Source: an uncultured Collinsella sp.
GTDB lineage: Bacteria > Actinomycetota > Coriobacteriia > Coriobacteriales > Coriobacteriaceae
Direction of reading: 5' to 3'
Assembly: GCA_900549535.1 (NCBI GenBank)
Contig: UROR01000042.1
Location: 1-15,274 of the forward strand
DNA length: 15,274 nt
The stretch's first letter is position 1. Every line of letters starts with the position of its first letter. Made by a program: the position numbers and the translations under genes. The notes under the pieces are model-generated. The model was not told the DNA's origin and did not search any database. It saw only the letters and a list, made by a program, of their open reading frames with translations. This document shows, one piece after another, positions 1-7,747 of this stretch.

Positions 1-28
1 TCACGCCGCCGAACTTCACAATTTCTTC

Positions 29-57
29 TTTTTATCCCGGTCTGTATGTGCTATATT
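29..57 (+). promoter_or_regulatory. possible extended -10 promoter
   Basis: TGCTATATT at 49-57 fits an extended -10 element (TG-n-TATATT). The region 17 bases upstream, T-rich at 29-34, is a poor -35 match, as is usual for extended -10 promoters. It would drive the ORF starting at 120. If the first part of that ORF really comes from secA, this would be a secA promoter, not the native scpA promoter. The call rests on consensus match only. Confidence 0.4.
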
Positions 58-78
58 TGCACGTTAGAAGTCGAAAAC

Positions 79-102
79 CGCCGCAGCGCGCACCGCGCGG
101 CG
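79..102 (+). promoter_or_regulatory. GC-rich leader hairpin next to the Shine-Dalgarno site
   Basis: The 24 bases at 79-102 can fold into a 9-bp, all G-C stem with one bulged A at 85 and a 5-base loop. The hairpin ends immediately before the likely ribosome-binding site AGAAAGG at 104-110, which precedes the ATG at 120. It could affect ribosome access or simply reflect high GC content. No T-tract follows, so it is not an intrinsic terminator. Confidence 0.4.
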
Positions 103-119
103 CAGAAAGGGTTTTTACC

Positions 120-209
120 ATGGGACTGTTTACAAAACTATTCGGCACCCGCTCGGAGCGCGAGGTCAAAAAGCTCCTGCCGCAGGTGGAGCGCATCGAG
201 GCGCTGGAC
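120..209 (+). other. SecA N-terminus-like segment fused to scpA
   Basis: The first 27 or so codons resemble the amphipathic N-terminus of the SecA preprotein translocase ATPase, which typically reads as a KLFGSRNDR-like motif, a basic helix, then an INALEP-like segment. The in-frame change to ScpA sequence falls within VERIEALD, encoded at 186-209. From memory of both families, SecA (IxALE) and ScpA (xxLDLD) could both carry a stretch like this, making it a plausible homologous join. The assignment rests on recognition of the family pattern and was not searched. Confidence 0.6.
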
Positions 210-869
210 CTGGACGTGGCGAGCGACTTTCTGCTGGTCGCGGCAACCCTTCTGGACATCAAGGCCGCCTCTCTGGTGCCGCAGGAGGCCCCGCGCAAAG
301 TCGATGACGACGATGACGAGTTCGACGAAGACCTCGAGGAACTCAGCGCGCTCGACGGCGACGCCTTGCGCGAGGTCCTGATCCAGCGCCTGATTGCCTA
401 CAAGCAGTTTAAAGGCGCGGCTGCGGCCCTCGGTGCCCGCATGCAGGCCGAAAGCCGTATGCATCCGCGTGTGGCCGGCCCCGACCCTGAGTTCCTAGGG
501 CTCATGCCCGACTATCTGGCTGGCATCACCCTGCGCGGCCTGGCCGTTATCTGTGCCGACCTGGACGGCAAGCGCCAGACCTTCCTGCTGGAGGCCGAGC
601 ATGTGGCGCCGCATCGCGTACCGCTCGACCTGACCGTGGCCTCAGTCGACCGCTTTACCATGGCGCACCAAACCTGCACCTTCCGCGAGCTGTTGGACGG
701 CGACGCCACCACCGAGCAGCTCGTCGTCACCTTCCTGGCCATGCTCGAACTCGCCAAGCGCGGCTCGCTCATGCTGAGCCAGGACGAGATCTTCGGAACC
801 ATCTGCATCAACCGAGTCGAGGGCGCCGAGGCATACGTGCCCGGCGAGGGCCCCGAGCTCACCGAATAG
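120..869 (+). CDS. scpA: segregation and condensation protein A with a SecA-like N-terminus (chimeric ORF)
   Basis: ScpA is the kleisin of the bacterial SMC-ScpAB condensin; it bridges the two SMC heads and binds ScpB. From about residue 29 this 249-residue ORF reads as ScpA: the segment around DLDVASDFLLVAATLLDIKA, an acidic linker (residues 62-74), and the C-terminal winged-helix region that contacts the SMC head, with VVTFLAMLELAKRGSL. The usual N-terminal kleisin region, beginning with an FEGPxDLLL-type motif, is absent. In its place residues 1-27 resemble the start of SecA (MGLFTKLFGTRSEREVKKLL). The join lies near VERIEALD (residues 23-30). The ATG at 120 was chosen over the upstream in-frame start at 48 because AGAAAGG precedes it at 104-110. 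scpB follows after 11 bases. The ScpA identity of residues 30-249 is firm. The fusion may be an assembly artefact or a real rearrangement, and as written the protein should lack its SMC-neck-binding helices. Confidence 0.8.
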   Translation: MGLFTKLFGTRSEREVKKLLPQVERIEALDLDVASDFLLVAATLLDIKAASLVPQEAPRKVDDDDDEFDEDLEELSALDGDALREVLIQRLIAYKQFKGAAAALGARMQAESRMHPRVAGPDPEFLGLMPDYLAGITLRGLAVICADLDGKRQTFLLEAEHVAPHRVPLDLTVASVDRFTMAHQTCTFRELLDGDATTEQLVVTFLAMLELAKRGSLMLSQDEIFGTICINRVEGAEAYVPGEGPELTE

Positions 870-880
870 GAGCAGCAACC

Positions 881-1609
881 ATGTCAACCCTTTCAACGCT
901 GGAGGCAAACAGCCTCAAAGGCGCCCTCGAGGCGCTGCTGCTGGTGTCGAGCGACCCGGTGAGTGCGCCCGCGCTCGCCGGCGCACTGGATATCGCCCCC
1001 GGCGAGTGCGCATCGCTGCTCGCCGAGCTCAAGGTTGAGTACGAGGAGGCCAACCGTGGCTTTCAGCTGCGTGAGGTCGCCGGCGGCTGGCGCCTGTTTA
1101 CGCACCCCGCCTACCACGACGTGGTCGAGGCCTATGTGTTGAGCTGGGACACGCAAAAGCTGTCGCAGGCCGCGCTCGAAACACTGGCCGTCATCGCATA
1201 CCACCAGCCCGTGACGCGCGAGGTGGTCAAGGGCATCCGCGGCGTCAATTCCGACGGCGTCATCGCGTCGCTCGTGGACAAAGGTCTGGTGCGCGAGCTC
1301 GGACGCGCCCCCCAGCGCGGTCAAGCCATCATCTACGGCACGACCAACGCCTTCTTGGAAAAGTTCGGTCTGCGCTCCACCCGCGATCTGCCCGATCTGG
1401 AGCAGTTTGCCCCCGACGAGCAGTCGCGTCAGTTTATCCGCGAGCGCCTGAGCGGCCGCAGCATTCAGTCCACGCTCGAGGAGCAGGCCGAGGACCTGGA
1501 CGAAGAGCGCGAACTGCTCGATACCGATGTTGAAGATGTTGAGGCAGTCGAGAACTTGGAAACCCTAGTCGTCGACGAGATCTCGGAGGATTTGCATGAC
1601 GAGGACTAA
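881..1609 (+). CDS. scpB: segregation and condensation protein B
   Basis: ScpB is the dimeric winged-helix partner of ScpA in the SMC condensin that organises and segregates the chromosome. The 242-residue protein has the expected two winged-helix domains. The first covers about residues 5-80 (LKGALEALLLVSSDPV, then GGWRLFTHP); the second, about residues 90-165, holds the hallmarks LETLAVIAYHQPVTR, IRGVNSDGVI and a glycine-rich YGTTNAFLEKFGL. A strongly acidic tail follows (about residues 195-242), which is common and variable in ScpB. The ATG at 881 has GGAG at 869-872 overlapping the scpA stop region, so the two genes are probably co-translated. The reading frame is intact and no family hallmark is missing. 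Its last 14 bases overlap the start of the pseudouridine synthase gene. Confidence 0.95.
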   Translation: MSTLSTLEANSLKGALEALLLVSSDPVSAPALAGALDIAPGECASLLAELKVEYEEANRGFQLREVAGGWRLFTHPAYHDVVEAYVLSWDTQKLSQAALETLAVIAYHQPVTREVVKGIRGVNSDGVIASLVDKGLVRELGRAPQRGQAIIYGTTNAFLEKFGLRSTRDLPDLEQFAPDEQSRQFIRERLSGRSIQSTLEEQAEDLDEERELLDTDVEDVEAVENLETLVVDEISEDLHDED

Positions 1610-2570
1610 CGAAGTAGGGGAGACGCGCGCCGGCGCTGCGGTACCCAACGCGGATACGCACGAGTCCGACGCCCAGCCCGTCTATCCGCACACCATGCGC
1701 CTGCAGCGCTTTTTGGCGCGCGCGGGCGTGGCGAGCCGCCGCGGGTCGGAAGACCTGATGACTGCCGGCCGCGTGACCGTCAACGGCCAGGTCGCGACCG
1801 AACTGGGCACCAAGGTCGACGTCGACCGCGACCATATCGAGGTCGACGGCATGCCCGTCAAGCTCAACCAGGGCGCCGTGTACTTGATGCTCTACAAGCC
1901 GACCGGCTACCTCACCACCATGAGCGACCCGCAGGAGCGACCTTGCGTGGCAGACCTAGTCCCGCGCGACCGCTATCCGGGGCTCTTCCCGGTGGGTCGC
2001 CTGGACCGCGACACCACAGGCCTTTTGCTCTTTACCACCGACGGCGACCTGTCGCAGGACCTGCTGCACCCCAGCAAGCATGTCTATAAGACCTACCAAG
2101 CACTCGTGGACGGCCACCTGACCGATCGCGACTTGGGACCGCTCCGCCGTGGCATCGAGCTCGACGACGGCCTGTGCCAGCCGGCGATCTGCCGCGTCAT
2201 CAACGCGCGCGAGGCAGAGGCTGTGGCACCGCAAGGCGTCAAGCCCGGTACCACCGCCGTGGAGGTCATCATCCGCGAGGGTCGCAAGAACCAGGTCAAG
2301 CGCATGCTGAGCAAGATCCACCATCCGGTAATCCGCCTGCATCGCTGCAACTTTGCCGGCCTTGAGCTCGAGGGCGTGGCCAAGGGCTCGTGGCGCGAGC
2401 TCACCGACCGCGAGGTGCAGATCCTCAAGGCCGGCGGCATCCCGCCCAAGCAGGCCGTCGGCAAGCGCGCCGGCGCGGCGGCGACCAACGCCGCGACCCG
2501 CACGCGTCACCACGGCAGCCACGGCTCCGCACCCAAGCGCAACACCTATCGCGAGCGCTACACGGGCTAG
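1596..2570 (+). CDS. rluB: 23S rRNA pseudouridine synthase, RluB/RsuA family
   Basis: Enzymes of this family isomerise a uridine in ribosomal RNA to pseudouridine; RluB acts on helix 80 of 23S rRNA and RsuA on 16S. The 324-residue protein has an S4 RNA-binding domain (about residues 34-90, MRLQRFLARAGVASRR onward) and the catalytic domain, with GRLDRDTTG at 134-142 supplying the catalytic Asp137. IREGRKNQVKRML further on is a second family signature. The start at 1596 gives a 33-residue extension ahead of the S4 domain, but it has a perfect GGAGGA at 1585-1590 inside scpB, whereas the internal Met34 has no comparable site. The tail after about residue 285 is basic and rich in Arg, His and Ala, probably disordered and RNA-binding. 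Placement after scpAB matches the common scpA-scpB-rluB arrangement. The family is certain; RluB rather than RsuA is inferred from context. Confidence 0.9.
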   Translation: MTRTNEVGETRAGAAVPNADTHESDAQPVYPHTMRLQRFLARAGVASRRGSEDLMTAGRVTVNGQVATELGTKVDVDRDHIEVDGMPVKLNQGAVYLMLYKPTGYLTTMSDPQERPCVADLVPRDRYPGLFPVGRLDRDTTGLLLFTTDGDLSQDLLHPSKHVYKTYQALVDGHLTDRDLGPLRRGIELDDGLCQPAICRVINAREAEAVAPQGVKPGTTAVEVIIREGRKNQVKRMLSKIHHPVIRLHRCNFAGLELEGVAKGSWRELTDREVQILKAGGIPPKQAVGKRAGAAATNAATRTRHHGSHGSAPKRNTYRERYTG

Positions 2571-2636
2571 GCAACCCGCCGCGCCCCAAAGCCCGCGAAC
2601 CATACCAGCACGTCAAACATTGAAAGGAAGCATTGC

Positions 2637-3323
2637 ATGATCGTCGCCATCGACGGCCCCGCCGGTTCCGGCAAGTCCACCATCGCCAAGGAGATCGCCC
2701 GCCAGCTGGGCTTTAACAAGCTCGATACGGGCGCCATGTATCGCGCCGTCACCTTCGCCGCGCTCGACCGCGGCATCGATCTGGATAACGAGGCGGCCAT
2801 CGACGCCCTCGCCGAGCAGATCGAGATTCGCTTTACCAACGGCACAGGCGAGGACACGCGCCTGACCATTGACGGCCAGGACGCTTCGGCCGCCATCCGT
2901 ACCCCGCAGGTCGACGCCAACGTATCCAAGGTCTCGGCCTACCCGGGCGTGCGCGCCGCCATGCTCATTCACCAGCGCCGCGCCGCCGAGGACCGCGATA
3001 TCGTGGCCGAGGGTCGCGACATCGGTACCGTCGTATTCCCCAACGCGCAAGTAAAGGTCTTCCTGACCGCTGACCCGCGCGAGCGCGCCCGTCGCCGCGT
3101 GCTGCAGCGCCACCAGAACGACGCCCAGACGCTCACCACCGAGCAGCTCGAGGCCGAGGTCGACGAGACCCTCGACGCCCTCAAGCAACGCGATAAACTC
3201 GACAGCAGCCGCGAGGTGGCGCCGCTCGTGCCCGCCGAGGACGCCGTGCACGTCGACTCCACCGCCCACACCATCGACGAGGTCGTCTCGATAATCGAGG
3301 ACCTCATCAACCAAAGGAGGTAG
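2637..3323 (+). CDS. cmk: cytidylate (CMP/dCMP) kinase
   Basis: Cmk transfers phosphate from ATP to CMP or dCMP, feeding CDP into RNA, DNA and phospholipid precursor pools. The 228-residue length is typical. Visible motifs are the P-loop GPAGSGKST at residues 7-15, LDTGAMYRAV near residue 30 (nucleotide monophosphate binding), EGRDIGTVVFP, ADPRERARRR (the lid region) and RDKLDSSREVAPL, all characteristic of bacterial Cmk. The ATG at 2637 is preceded by GAAAGGA at 2622-2628. The 66-base gap from rluB shows no clear promoter or terminator. The last codons of cmk contain AAAGGAGG (3313-3320), the ribosome-binding site of the next gene, so translation of cmk and plsC is probably coupled. The rluB-cmk-plsC-ispH order is common in Gram-positive bacteria. 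Confidence 0.96.
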   Translation: MIVAIDGPAGSGKSTIAKEIARQLGFNKLDTGAMYRAVTFAALDRGIDLDNEAAIDALAEQIEIRFTNGTGEDTRLTIDGQDASAAIRTPQVDANVSKVSAYPGVRAAMLIHQRRAAEDRDIVAEGRDIGTVVFPNAQVKVFLTADPRERARRRVLQRHQNDAQTLTTEQLEAEVDETLDALKQRDKLDSSREVAPLVPAEDAVHVDSTAHTIDEVVSIIEDLINQRR

Positions 3324-3326
3324 GCC

Positions 3327-4055
3327 ATGCGCCTGTTTAAGCAGACGCCCGAGGATTATTACAACGCTTCCTACGCAGAGTTCCCAGCGCTCATCCGCGG
3401 CACCGTCGTCGTAGTCATGGCCATCCTTTGGGCCTTCTCCAAGCTCATGTGGCGTTGGAAGGTCGAGGACGCTGACCTGCTGTTTGAGCGTCAGGAAGGC
3501 CGCGGCAGCGTGGTCATCTGCAACCACACCTCGATGGCCGAGCTCTTGGCCGTGGAGACGGCGCTGTTCTTTGGCGGGCGCCGCATCCGCCCCATCTTTA
3601 AGTCCGAGTTCGCCAAGAGCAAGATCGTACGCTGGGCCTTTAGCCGCGTGGGCGGCATTCCCGTGGAGCGCGGCACCGCCGACATGAAGTGCCTGCGCGC
3701 CGCCCAGCATGCGCTGCAGCGCGGCGAGGACGTCCTGATCTTCCCCGAGGGCACGCGCATCCGCTCGCGCGAGATCAAGCCCGAGGTCCATGGCGGTTTT
3801 GCGCTCATCGCTCAGATGGGCAAGGCGCCCGTCAACCCACTTGCCATCTGTGGCTGGTCCGACATCACGCCCGCGGGCAAAAAGCTCATGCGTCCCAAGA
3901 AGTGCTGGATTCGTGCCGGCAAGGCCGTCTCGCTTTCGGACGCGCCGGCCGGGCTTAAGCGTACGGAGCGCCTGGCCTGGTTTGAGTCCGAGGCCATGAA
4001 CCGCGTCTACGCCATGCGAGACGAGCTGTGCGCCGAGCATCCGGGCAGGTTCTAG
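3327..4055 (+). CDS. plsC: lysophospholipid acyltransferase, PlsC family (probable 1-acyl-glycerol-3-phosphate acyltransferase)
   Basis: PlsC adds a fatty acyl chain to the sn-2 position of lysophosphatidic acid to give phosphatidic acid at the membrane. The 242-residue protein has a hydrophobic N-terminal segment (about residues 22-41, likely membrane-anchoring) and the four acyltransferase blocks: NHTSMAE at 66-72, FKSEFAKSKIVRWAFSRVGG at 91-110 followed by IPVERG, FPEGTR at 139-144 and APVNPLAICG at 167-176. The catalytic block normally reads HX4D; here it is His67 with Glu72, a conservative but notable change. The start at 3327 lies 6 bases after a near-perfect AAAGGAGG inside cmk. plsY and gpsA, encoding the preceding steps, lie about 4 kb downstream in the same run. 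The lysophosphatidic acid substrate is inferred from this context. Confidence 0.88.
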   Translation: MRLFKQTPEDYYNASYAEFPALIRGTVVVVMAILWAFSKLMWRWKVEDADLLFERQEGRGSVVICNHTSMAELLAVETALFFGGRRIRPIFKSEFAKSKIVRWAFSRVGGIPVERGTADMKCLRAAQHALQRGEDVLIFPEGTRIRSREIKPEVHGGFALIAQMGKAPVNPLAICGWSDITPAGKKLMRPKKCWIRAGKAVSLSDAPAGLKRTERLAWFESEAMNRVYAMRDELCAEHPGRF

Positions 4056-4057
4056 CC

Positions 4058-4957
4058 ATGAGCGAGAACGTGACGAACACTGCCGTGACCGCGTCCGACC
4101 AAGCCACCGCGCCTACCATCGAGATCGCCGCCCACGCCGGCACTTGCTACGGCGTACAGCGTGCGCTCGATATGGCGCTGGCCGCTGCGCCGCAGGCAGG
4201 GGAGTGCACTCAGGTCCATACCTTGGGTCCGCTCATCCATAACCCTATCGTGGTGCGCGAGCTCGCTGAGGCAGGCGTTAGCCTGGCTGAGAACCTGGAT
4301 AGCGCCGCAACCGGTACCGTGATCATCCGCGCCCACGGCGTGGTGCCGCAAGTGATCGATGCTGCCCGCGAGCGCGGCCTTACCGTGGTCGACGCCACCT
4401 GTCCCTACGTGAAGAAGGTCCATGTGGCCGCCGAGCGCCTGGTACGCGAGGGCTACCGCGTGGTAGTCGTAGGCGAGCCGGGCCATCCCGAGGTTGAGGG
4501 CATCTTGGGCCACGCCGGCAATGATGCACAGGTCGTGAGCTGTGCCGCCGACGCCACCGCCTTGTCGCTCAAGGGCAAGGTAGGCCTCGTCGTGCAAACC
4601 ACCCAGACTGCGCAGAACCTCGCCGAGGTCGTGGCCGCTATCACCCCGCGCGTGCAGGAGCTGCGCGTGATCAACACCATCTGCGCCGCCACGAGTGAGC
4701 GTCAACAGGCAGCAGCCACACTTGCCAACCGCTGCGACTGCATGGTCATCGTGGGCGGCAAGAACTCGGGCAACACCCGCCGCCTGGCTCAGATTTGCGC
4801 AGACGCCTGCGAGCACACGCATCACATCGAGGAAGCTTCCGAGCTTCTGGCCGCGTGGTTTACCGACGCTCACCACATCGGCATCACCGCCGGAGCCTCA
4901 ACCCCGCAAGAACACATCGAGCGCGCCGTAACGCGCATCAAGGAGCTTTGCCGCTAA
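4058..4957 (+). CDS. ispH: 4-hydroxy-3-methylbut-2-enyl diphosphate reductase
   Basis: IspH catalyses the last step of the methylerythritol phosphate pathway, reducing HMBPP to isopentenyl and dimethylallyl diphosphate with a [4Fe-4S] cluster. The 299-residue protein keeps the three cluster cysteines, at Cys30 (HAGTCYGVQRAL), Cys115 (VVDATCPYVKK) and Cys209 (VINTICAATSERQ). It also keeps the diphosphate-binding and catalytic pieces: LGPLIHN (His61), IIRAHGV (His93), GHPEVEG (His143, Glu145), VQTTQT and a C-terminal ITAGASTPQEHI. A short Thr/Ala-rich extension precedes the domain. The ATG at 4058 lies two bases after the plsC stop; an upstream in-frame start at 4028 would overlap plsC by 28 bases and add only unrelated residues. 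The next gene begins two bases after its stop. Function is clear from the conserved residues. Confidence 0.95.
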   Translation: MSENVTNTAVTASDQATAPTIEIAAHAGTCYGVQRALDMALAAAPQAGECTQVHTLGPLIHNPIVVRELAEAGVSLAENLDSAATGTVIIRAHGVVPQVIDAARERGLTVVDATCPYVKKVHVAAERLVREGYRVVVVGEPGHPEVEGILGHAGNDAQVVSCAADATALSLKGKVGLVVQTTQTAQNLAEVVAAITPRVQELRVINTICAATSERQQAAATLANRCDCMVIVGGKNSGNTRRLAQICADACEHTHHIEEASELLAAWFTDAHHIGITAGASTPQEHIERAVTRIKELCR

Positions 4958-4959
4958 TC

Positions 4960-6402
4960 ATGGACCAGACCGTACCCGCATACGCCGCCGAGGTGGCCGA
5001 TTACGGGCGCAGCCGCGACCCAGAGCCGGGTGAGGGCGCGCTCGTAAAGAACGTGCGTCCCGAATCGCCCGCGTGGGATGTGGGTATCGAGCCGGGCATG
5101 CGCGTACTTACGGTCAACGGCGAGCAGCTTACCGATATGATCGTGTGGCTCTGGGAGGCCGACGATGATACCGTCGACCTCGAGGTTTTCGACCCGCGCG
5201 ACGGCACCGTCACCCCCGTCGAGCTCGACCGCTTTCCCGGCGAGGATTGGGGTTTGGAGTTCGATGGCCCCATCTTCGACGGCATGCGTACCTGCGTCAA
5301 CGCCTGCGTGTTCTGCTTTATGACCATGCTCCCCAAGGGCGGCCGCTCCACGCTCTATATTCGCGACGACGACTATCGCCTAAGCTTTTTGCAAGGCAAC
5401 TTTGTCACGCTTACGAACCTCACCGACGAGGACGTGCAAAACGTCATCCAGCGCAACATGAGTCCCATGAACGTGTCGGTCCACGCTGTGAGCCCCGACG
5501 TCCGCCGTCGTATGATGGGCCGTAACGCCCAGCGAGGCATGGACGTACTCGAGACCATCATGGCCGCCGGCATCGAGATTCACGCGCAGATCGTGTTGTG
5601 CCCCGGCATGAACGACGGCGAGGAGCTGGAAAAGACCCTGCGCTTTTGCGAGGAGCACGAGCAAATTACAAGCCTGGGCATTGTGCCGCTCGGTTTTACC
5701 AAGCACCAAAACCGCTTTAGCTGGTCCTACAGCGACAAGCCCGAGCTAGCGCGCGAGACCATTGCCATGATCCGTCCCTACCAGGACCGTGCCTTCGAGC
5801 GCTTTGGCCGCCACACCTTCCAGATGAGCGACGAGTTCTATCTGGACGCCGGCATCGATCCTCCCGAGGCGGACTTTTACGACGGTTACCCGCAGTACTA
5901 CGACGGCATCGGCATGATCCGCTCGTATCTAGACGAGACCGACGACGTGCTTGCCGCCGATACCGAGCGACTGGCCCGCGTCCGCGAGGCCATCGCCGCA
6001 CGCAGCCAGCACCTGCTGTGCCTTTCGGGCGCCAGCGCGCGCGACACCGTGGCACGCTTTGTGGAGTCGCCGCATGGTCTCGACGGCACCGTCACGGCCA
6101 TCAAGAACCGCTACTTTGGCGGCAACGTGGACGTGACCGGCCTCATCGTCGCGTGCGACATTCTGGAGCAGCTGCCCCAAGACCTGTCGGGGGTTATGCT
6201 CTTTGTGCCTAAGCTCATGTTCAACGCTGACGGCATGACGCTTGACGAGTATCATCGTGACGATTTACTCGCAAGCCTTACCAGTCGCGGCGCCGAGGTT
6301 CATGTGGTATCGACCATGCCGCATGAGCTGCTCGATACCCTGGAGCACATCCTTGGCATTGTGCCTGCCGACTCTACTAATTCCACTGACCCTACCCATT
6401 AA
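4960..6402 (+). CDS. DUF512 radical-SAM protein with N-terminal PDZ-like domain
   Basis: This 480-residue protein belongs to the DUF512 family: a short PDZ-like domain, a radical S-adenosylmethionine core and the DUF512 region. The biochemical role of the family is not established to my knowledge. Residues about 25-95 form the PDZ-like part (VRPESPAWDVGIEPGMRVLT). The cluster-binding cysteines are Cys112, Cys116 and Cys119 in CVNACVFCF. LPKGGRSTLYIRDDDYRLSF, then GNFVTLTNLTDEDV and MNVSVHA, are typical of the family. The C-terminal part has CPGMNDG and IKNRYFGGNVDVTGL, also family hallmarks. The ATG at 4960 follows the ispH stop by two bases and gives the expected N-terminus; an in-frame extension to 4795 lies wholly inside ispH and is not protein-like. 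The family is usually found next to der, as here, which hints at a link to ribosome or membrane biology but proves nothing. Confidence 0.9.
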   Translation: MDQTVPAYAAEVADYGRSRDPEPGEGALVKNVRPESPAWDVGIEPGMRVLTVNGEQLTDMIVWLWEADDDTVDLEVFDPRDGTVTPVELDRFPGEDWGLEFDGPIFDGMRTCVNACVFCFMTMLPKGGRSTLYIRDDDYRLSFLQGNFVTLTNLTDEDVQNVIQRNMSPMNVSVHAVSPDVRRRMMGRNAQRGMDVLETIMAAGIEIHAQIVLCPGMNDGEELEKTLRFCEEHEQITSLGIVPLGFTKHQNRFSWSYSDKPELARETIAMIRPYQDRAFERFGRHTFQMSDEFYLDAGIDPPEADFYDGYPQYYDGIGMIRSYLDETDDVLAADTERLARVREAIAARSQHLLCLSGASARDTVARFVESPHGLDGTVTAIKNRYFGGNVDVTGLIVACDILEQLPQDLSGVMLFVPKLMFNADGMTLDEYHRDDLLASLTSRGAEVHVVSTMPHELLDTLEHILGIVPADSTNSTDPTH

Positions 6403-6412
6403 AGGAGAGCAG

Positions 6413-7747
6413 ATGAAACCTATCGTCGCCGTCGTCGGACGCCCCAACGTGGGCAAGTCCACGCTCGTTAACCGCCTGGCCCAGACCTCGGACGCCATCG
6501 TCCACGAGTCCCGCGGCGTCACGCGCGACCGCTCGTATCACACGGCCGATTGGAACGGTCGTGAGTTCACCATCGTCGACACGGGCGGTATCGAGCCACT
6601 CAAGAGCGACGATGTCTTTGCCACGTCCATCCGCGACCAGGCACTCGCCGCCGCCGAGGAAGCCGCCGTCATCCTGTTTGTGGTCGACGGCCGCACCGGC
6701 GTCACCGAGGAGGACGAGTCGGTCGCTCGCATGCTCAAGCGCTGCGACAAGCCGGTCTTTCTGCTGGTAAACAAGCTCGACAACCCCGAACGCGAGAACG
6801 ACAGCATCTGGGAGTTCTATTCGCTCGGCATCGGTGAGCCCACGCCCCTCTCGGCCCTGCATGGCCACGGCACGGGCGACCTGCTCGACGACATCGTGGC
6901 CCTGCTTCCGGAGGAAGAGGACGAGGTCGCCGATGAGTTCCCTGATGCGCTGAACGTCGCTATCATCGGCCGCCCCAATGCCGGTAAGTCGTCGCTGTTC
7001 AACCACATTCTGGGCGCCGACCGTTCTATCGTGTCCAACATTGCCGGCACGACGCGCGACGCCATCGATACTGTCGTGGAGCGCAACGGCAAGCACTACC
7101 GCATGGTCGGCACCGCGGGTATTCGCAAGAAGAGCACCGTGTACGAGAACATCGAGTACTACTCGATGGTCCGCGGCCTGCGCGCCATCGACCGCGCCGA
7201 CGTGGCGCTGCTCGTCGTCGACGCCTCCGTGGGCGTTACCGAACAGGACCAGAAGGTCATGGGCTTGGCCATCGAGCGTGGCTGCGCCATCGTGGTGCTG
7301 CTCAACAAGTGGGACCTGCTCGATGACGACCGCAAGCGCGAGGCCTGCATGGAGACCGTCGACCGCCGTCTGGGCGTCATGGCTCCCTGGGCCCAGTACC
7401 TGCGCATCTCTGCCCTCACTGGCCGCAGCGTCGAGAAGATCTGGGCGATGGTCGACGCCGCTGAGAAGACGCGCTCGCAAAAGATCACTACCTCGCGCCT
7501 CAACACCTTCCTCACCGACCTGCGCGAGTTCGGCCACACCGTGGTGGACGGCAAGCGCCGCCTGCGCATGCACTACGTGACTCAGACGGGCATCAACCCG
7601 CCGACGTTTACGTTCTTCGTCAACCACAGCGACCTGGTCAACGACACCTACCAGCGCTACGTGGAGAACCGCATGCGCTCGACCTTCGATTTTGCCGGCA
7701 CGCCCATTCGACTCTTCTTTAGGAAGAAGGAGCAAAAGGATGCATAA
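6413..7747 (+). CDS. der: ribosome biogenesis GTPase Der (EngA)
   Basis: Der is a tandem-domain GTPase needed for assembly of the 50S ribosomal subunit. The 444 residues hold GTPase domain 1 (P-loop GRPNVGKS at 9-16, G3 DTGG at 56-59, G4 NKLD at 120-123), an acidic linker, domain 2 (P-loop GRPNAGKSS at 186-194, G4 NKWD at 298-301) and a C-terminal KH-like domain after about residue 360. The second G3 motif normally reads DTAG, but here residues 233-236 are GTAG (MVGTAGIRKK), so the magnesium-coordinating Asp is Gly, encoded by GGC at 7109-7111. One base would restore GAC. The ATG at 6413 has AAAGGAGA just upstream, after the DUF512 stop. The end overlaps the plsY start by 8 bases. Identity is certain; the activity of domain 2 is open to doubt. 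Confidence 0.95.
   Translation: MKPIVAVVGRPNVGKSTLVNRLAQTSDAIVHESRGVTRDRSYHTADWNGREFTIVDTGGIEPLKSDDVFATSIRDQALAAAEEAAVILFVVDGRTGVTEEDESVARMLKRCDKPVFLLVNKLDNPERENDSIWEFYSLGIGEPTPLSALHGHGTGDLLDDIVALLPEEEDEVADEFPDALNVAIIGRPNAGKSSLFNHILGADRSIVSNIAGTTRDAIDTVVERNGKHYRMVGTAGIRKKSTVYENIEYYSMVRGLRAIDRADVALLVVDASVGVTEQDQKVMGLAIERGCAIVVLLNKWDLLDDDRKREACMETVDRRLGVMAPWAQYLRISALTGRSVEKIWAMVDAAEKTRSQKITTSRLNTFLTDLREFGHTVVDGKRRLRMHYVTQTGINPPTFTFFVNHSDLVNDTYQRYVENRMRSTFDFAGTPIRLFFRKKEQKDA

Noticed and set aside
2613..4040. 475-codon minus-strand ORF opposite cmk and plsC
   Set aside because: It is a shadow of high-GC coding sequence on the other strand; its product is low-complexity Gly, Ala, Leu and Asp-rich with no motif, while cmk and plsC are clear.
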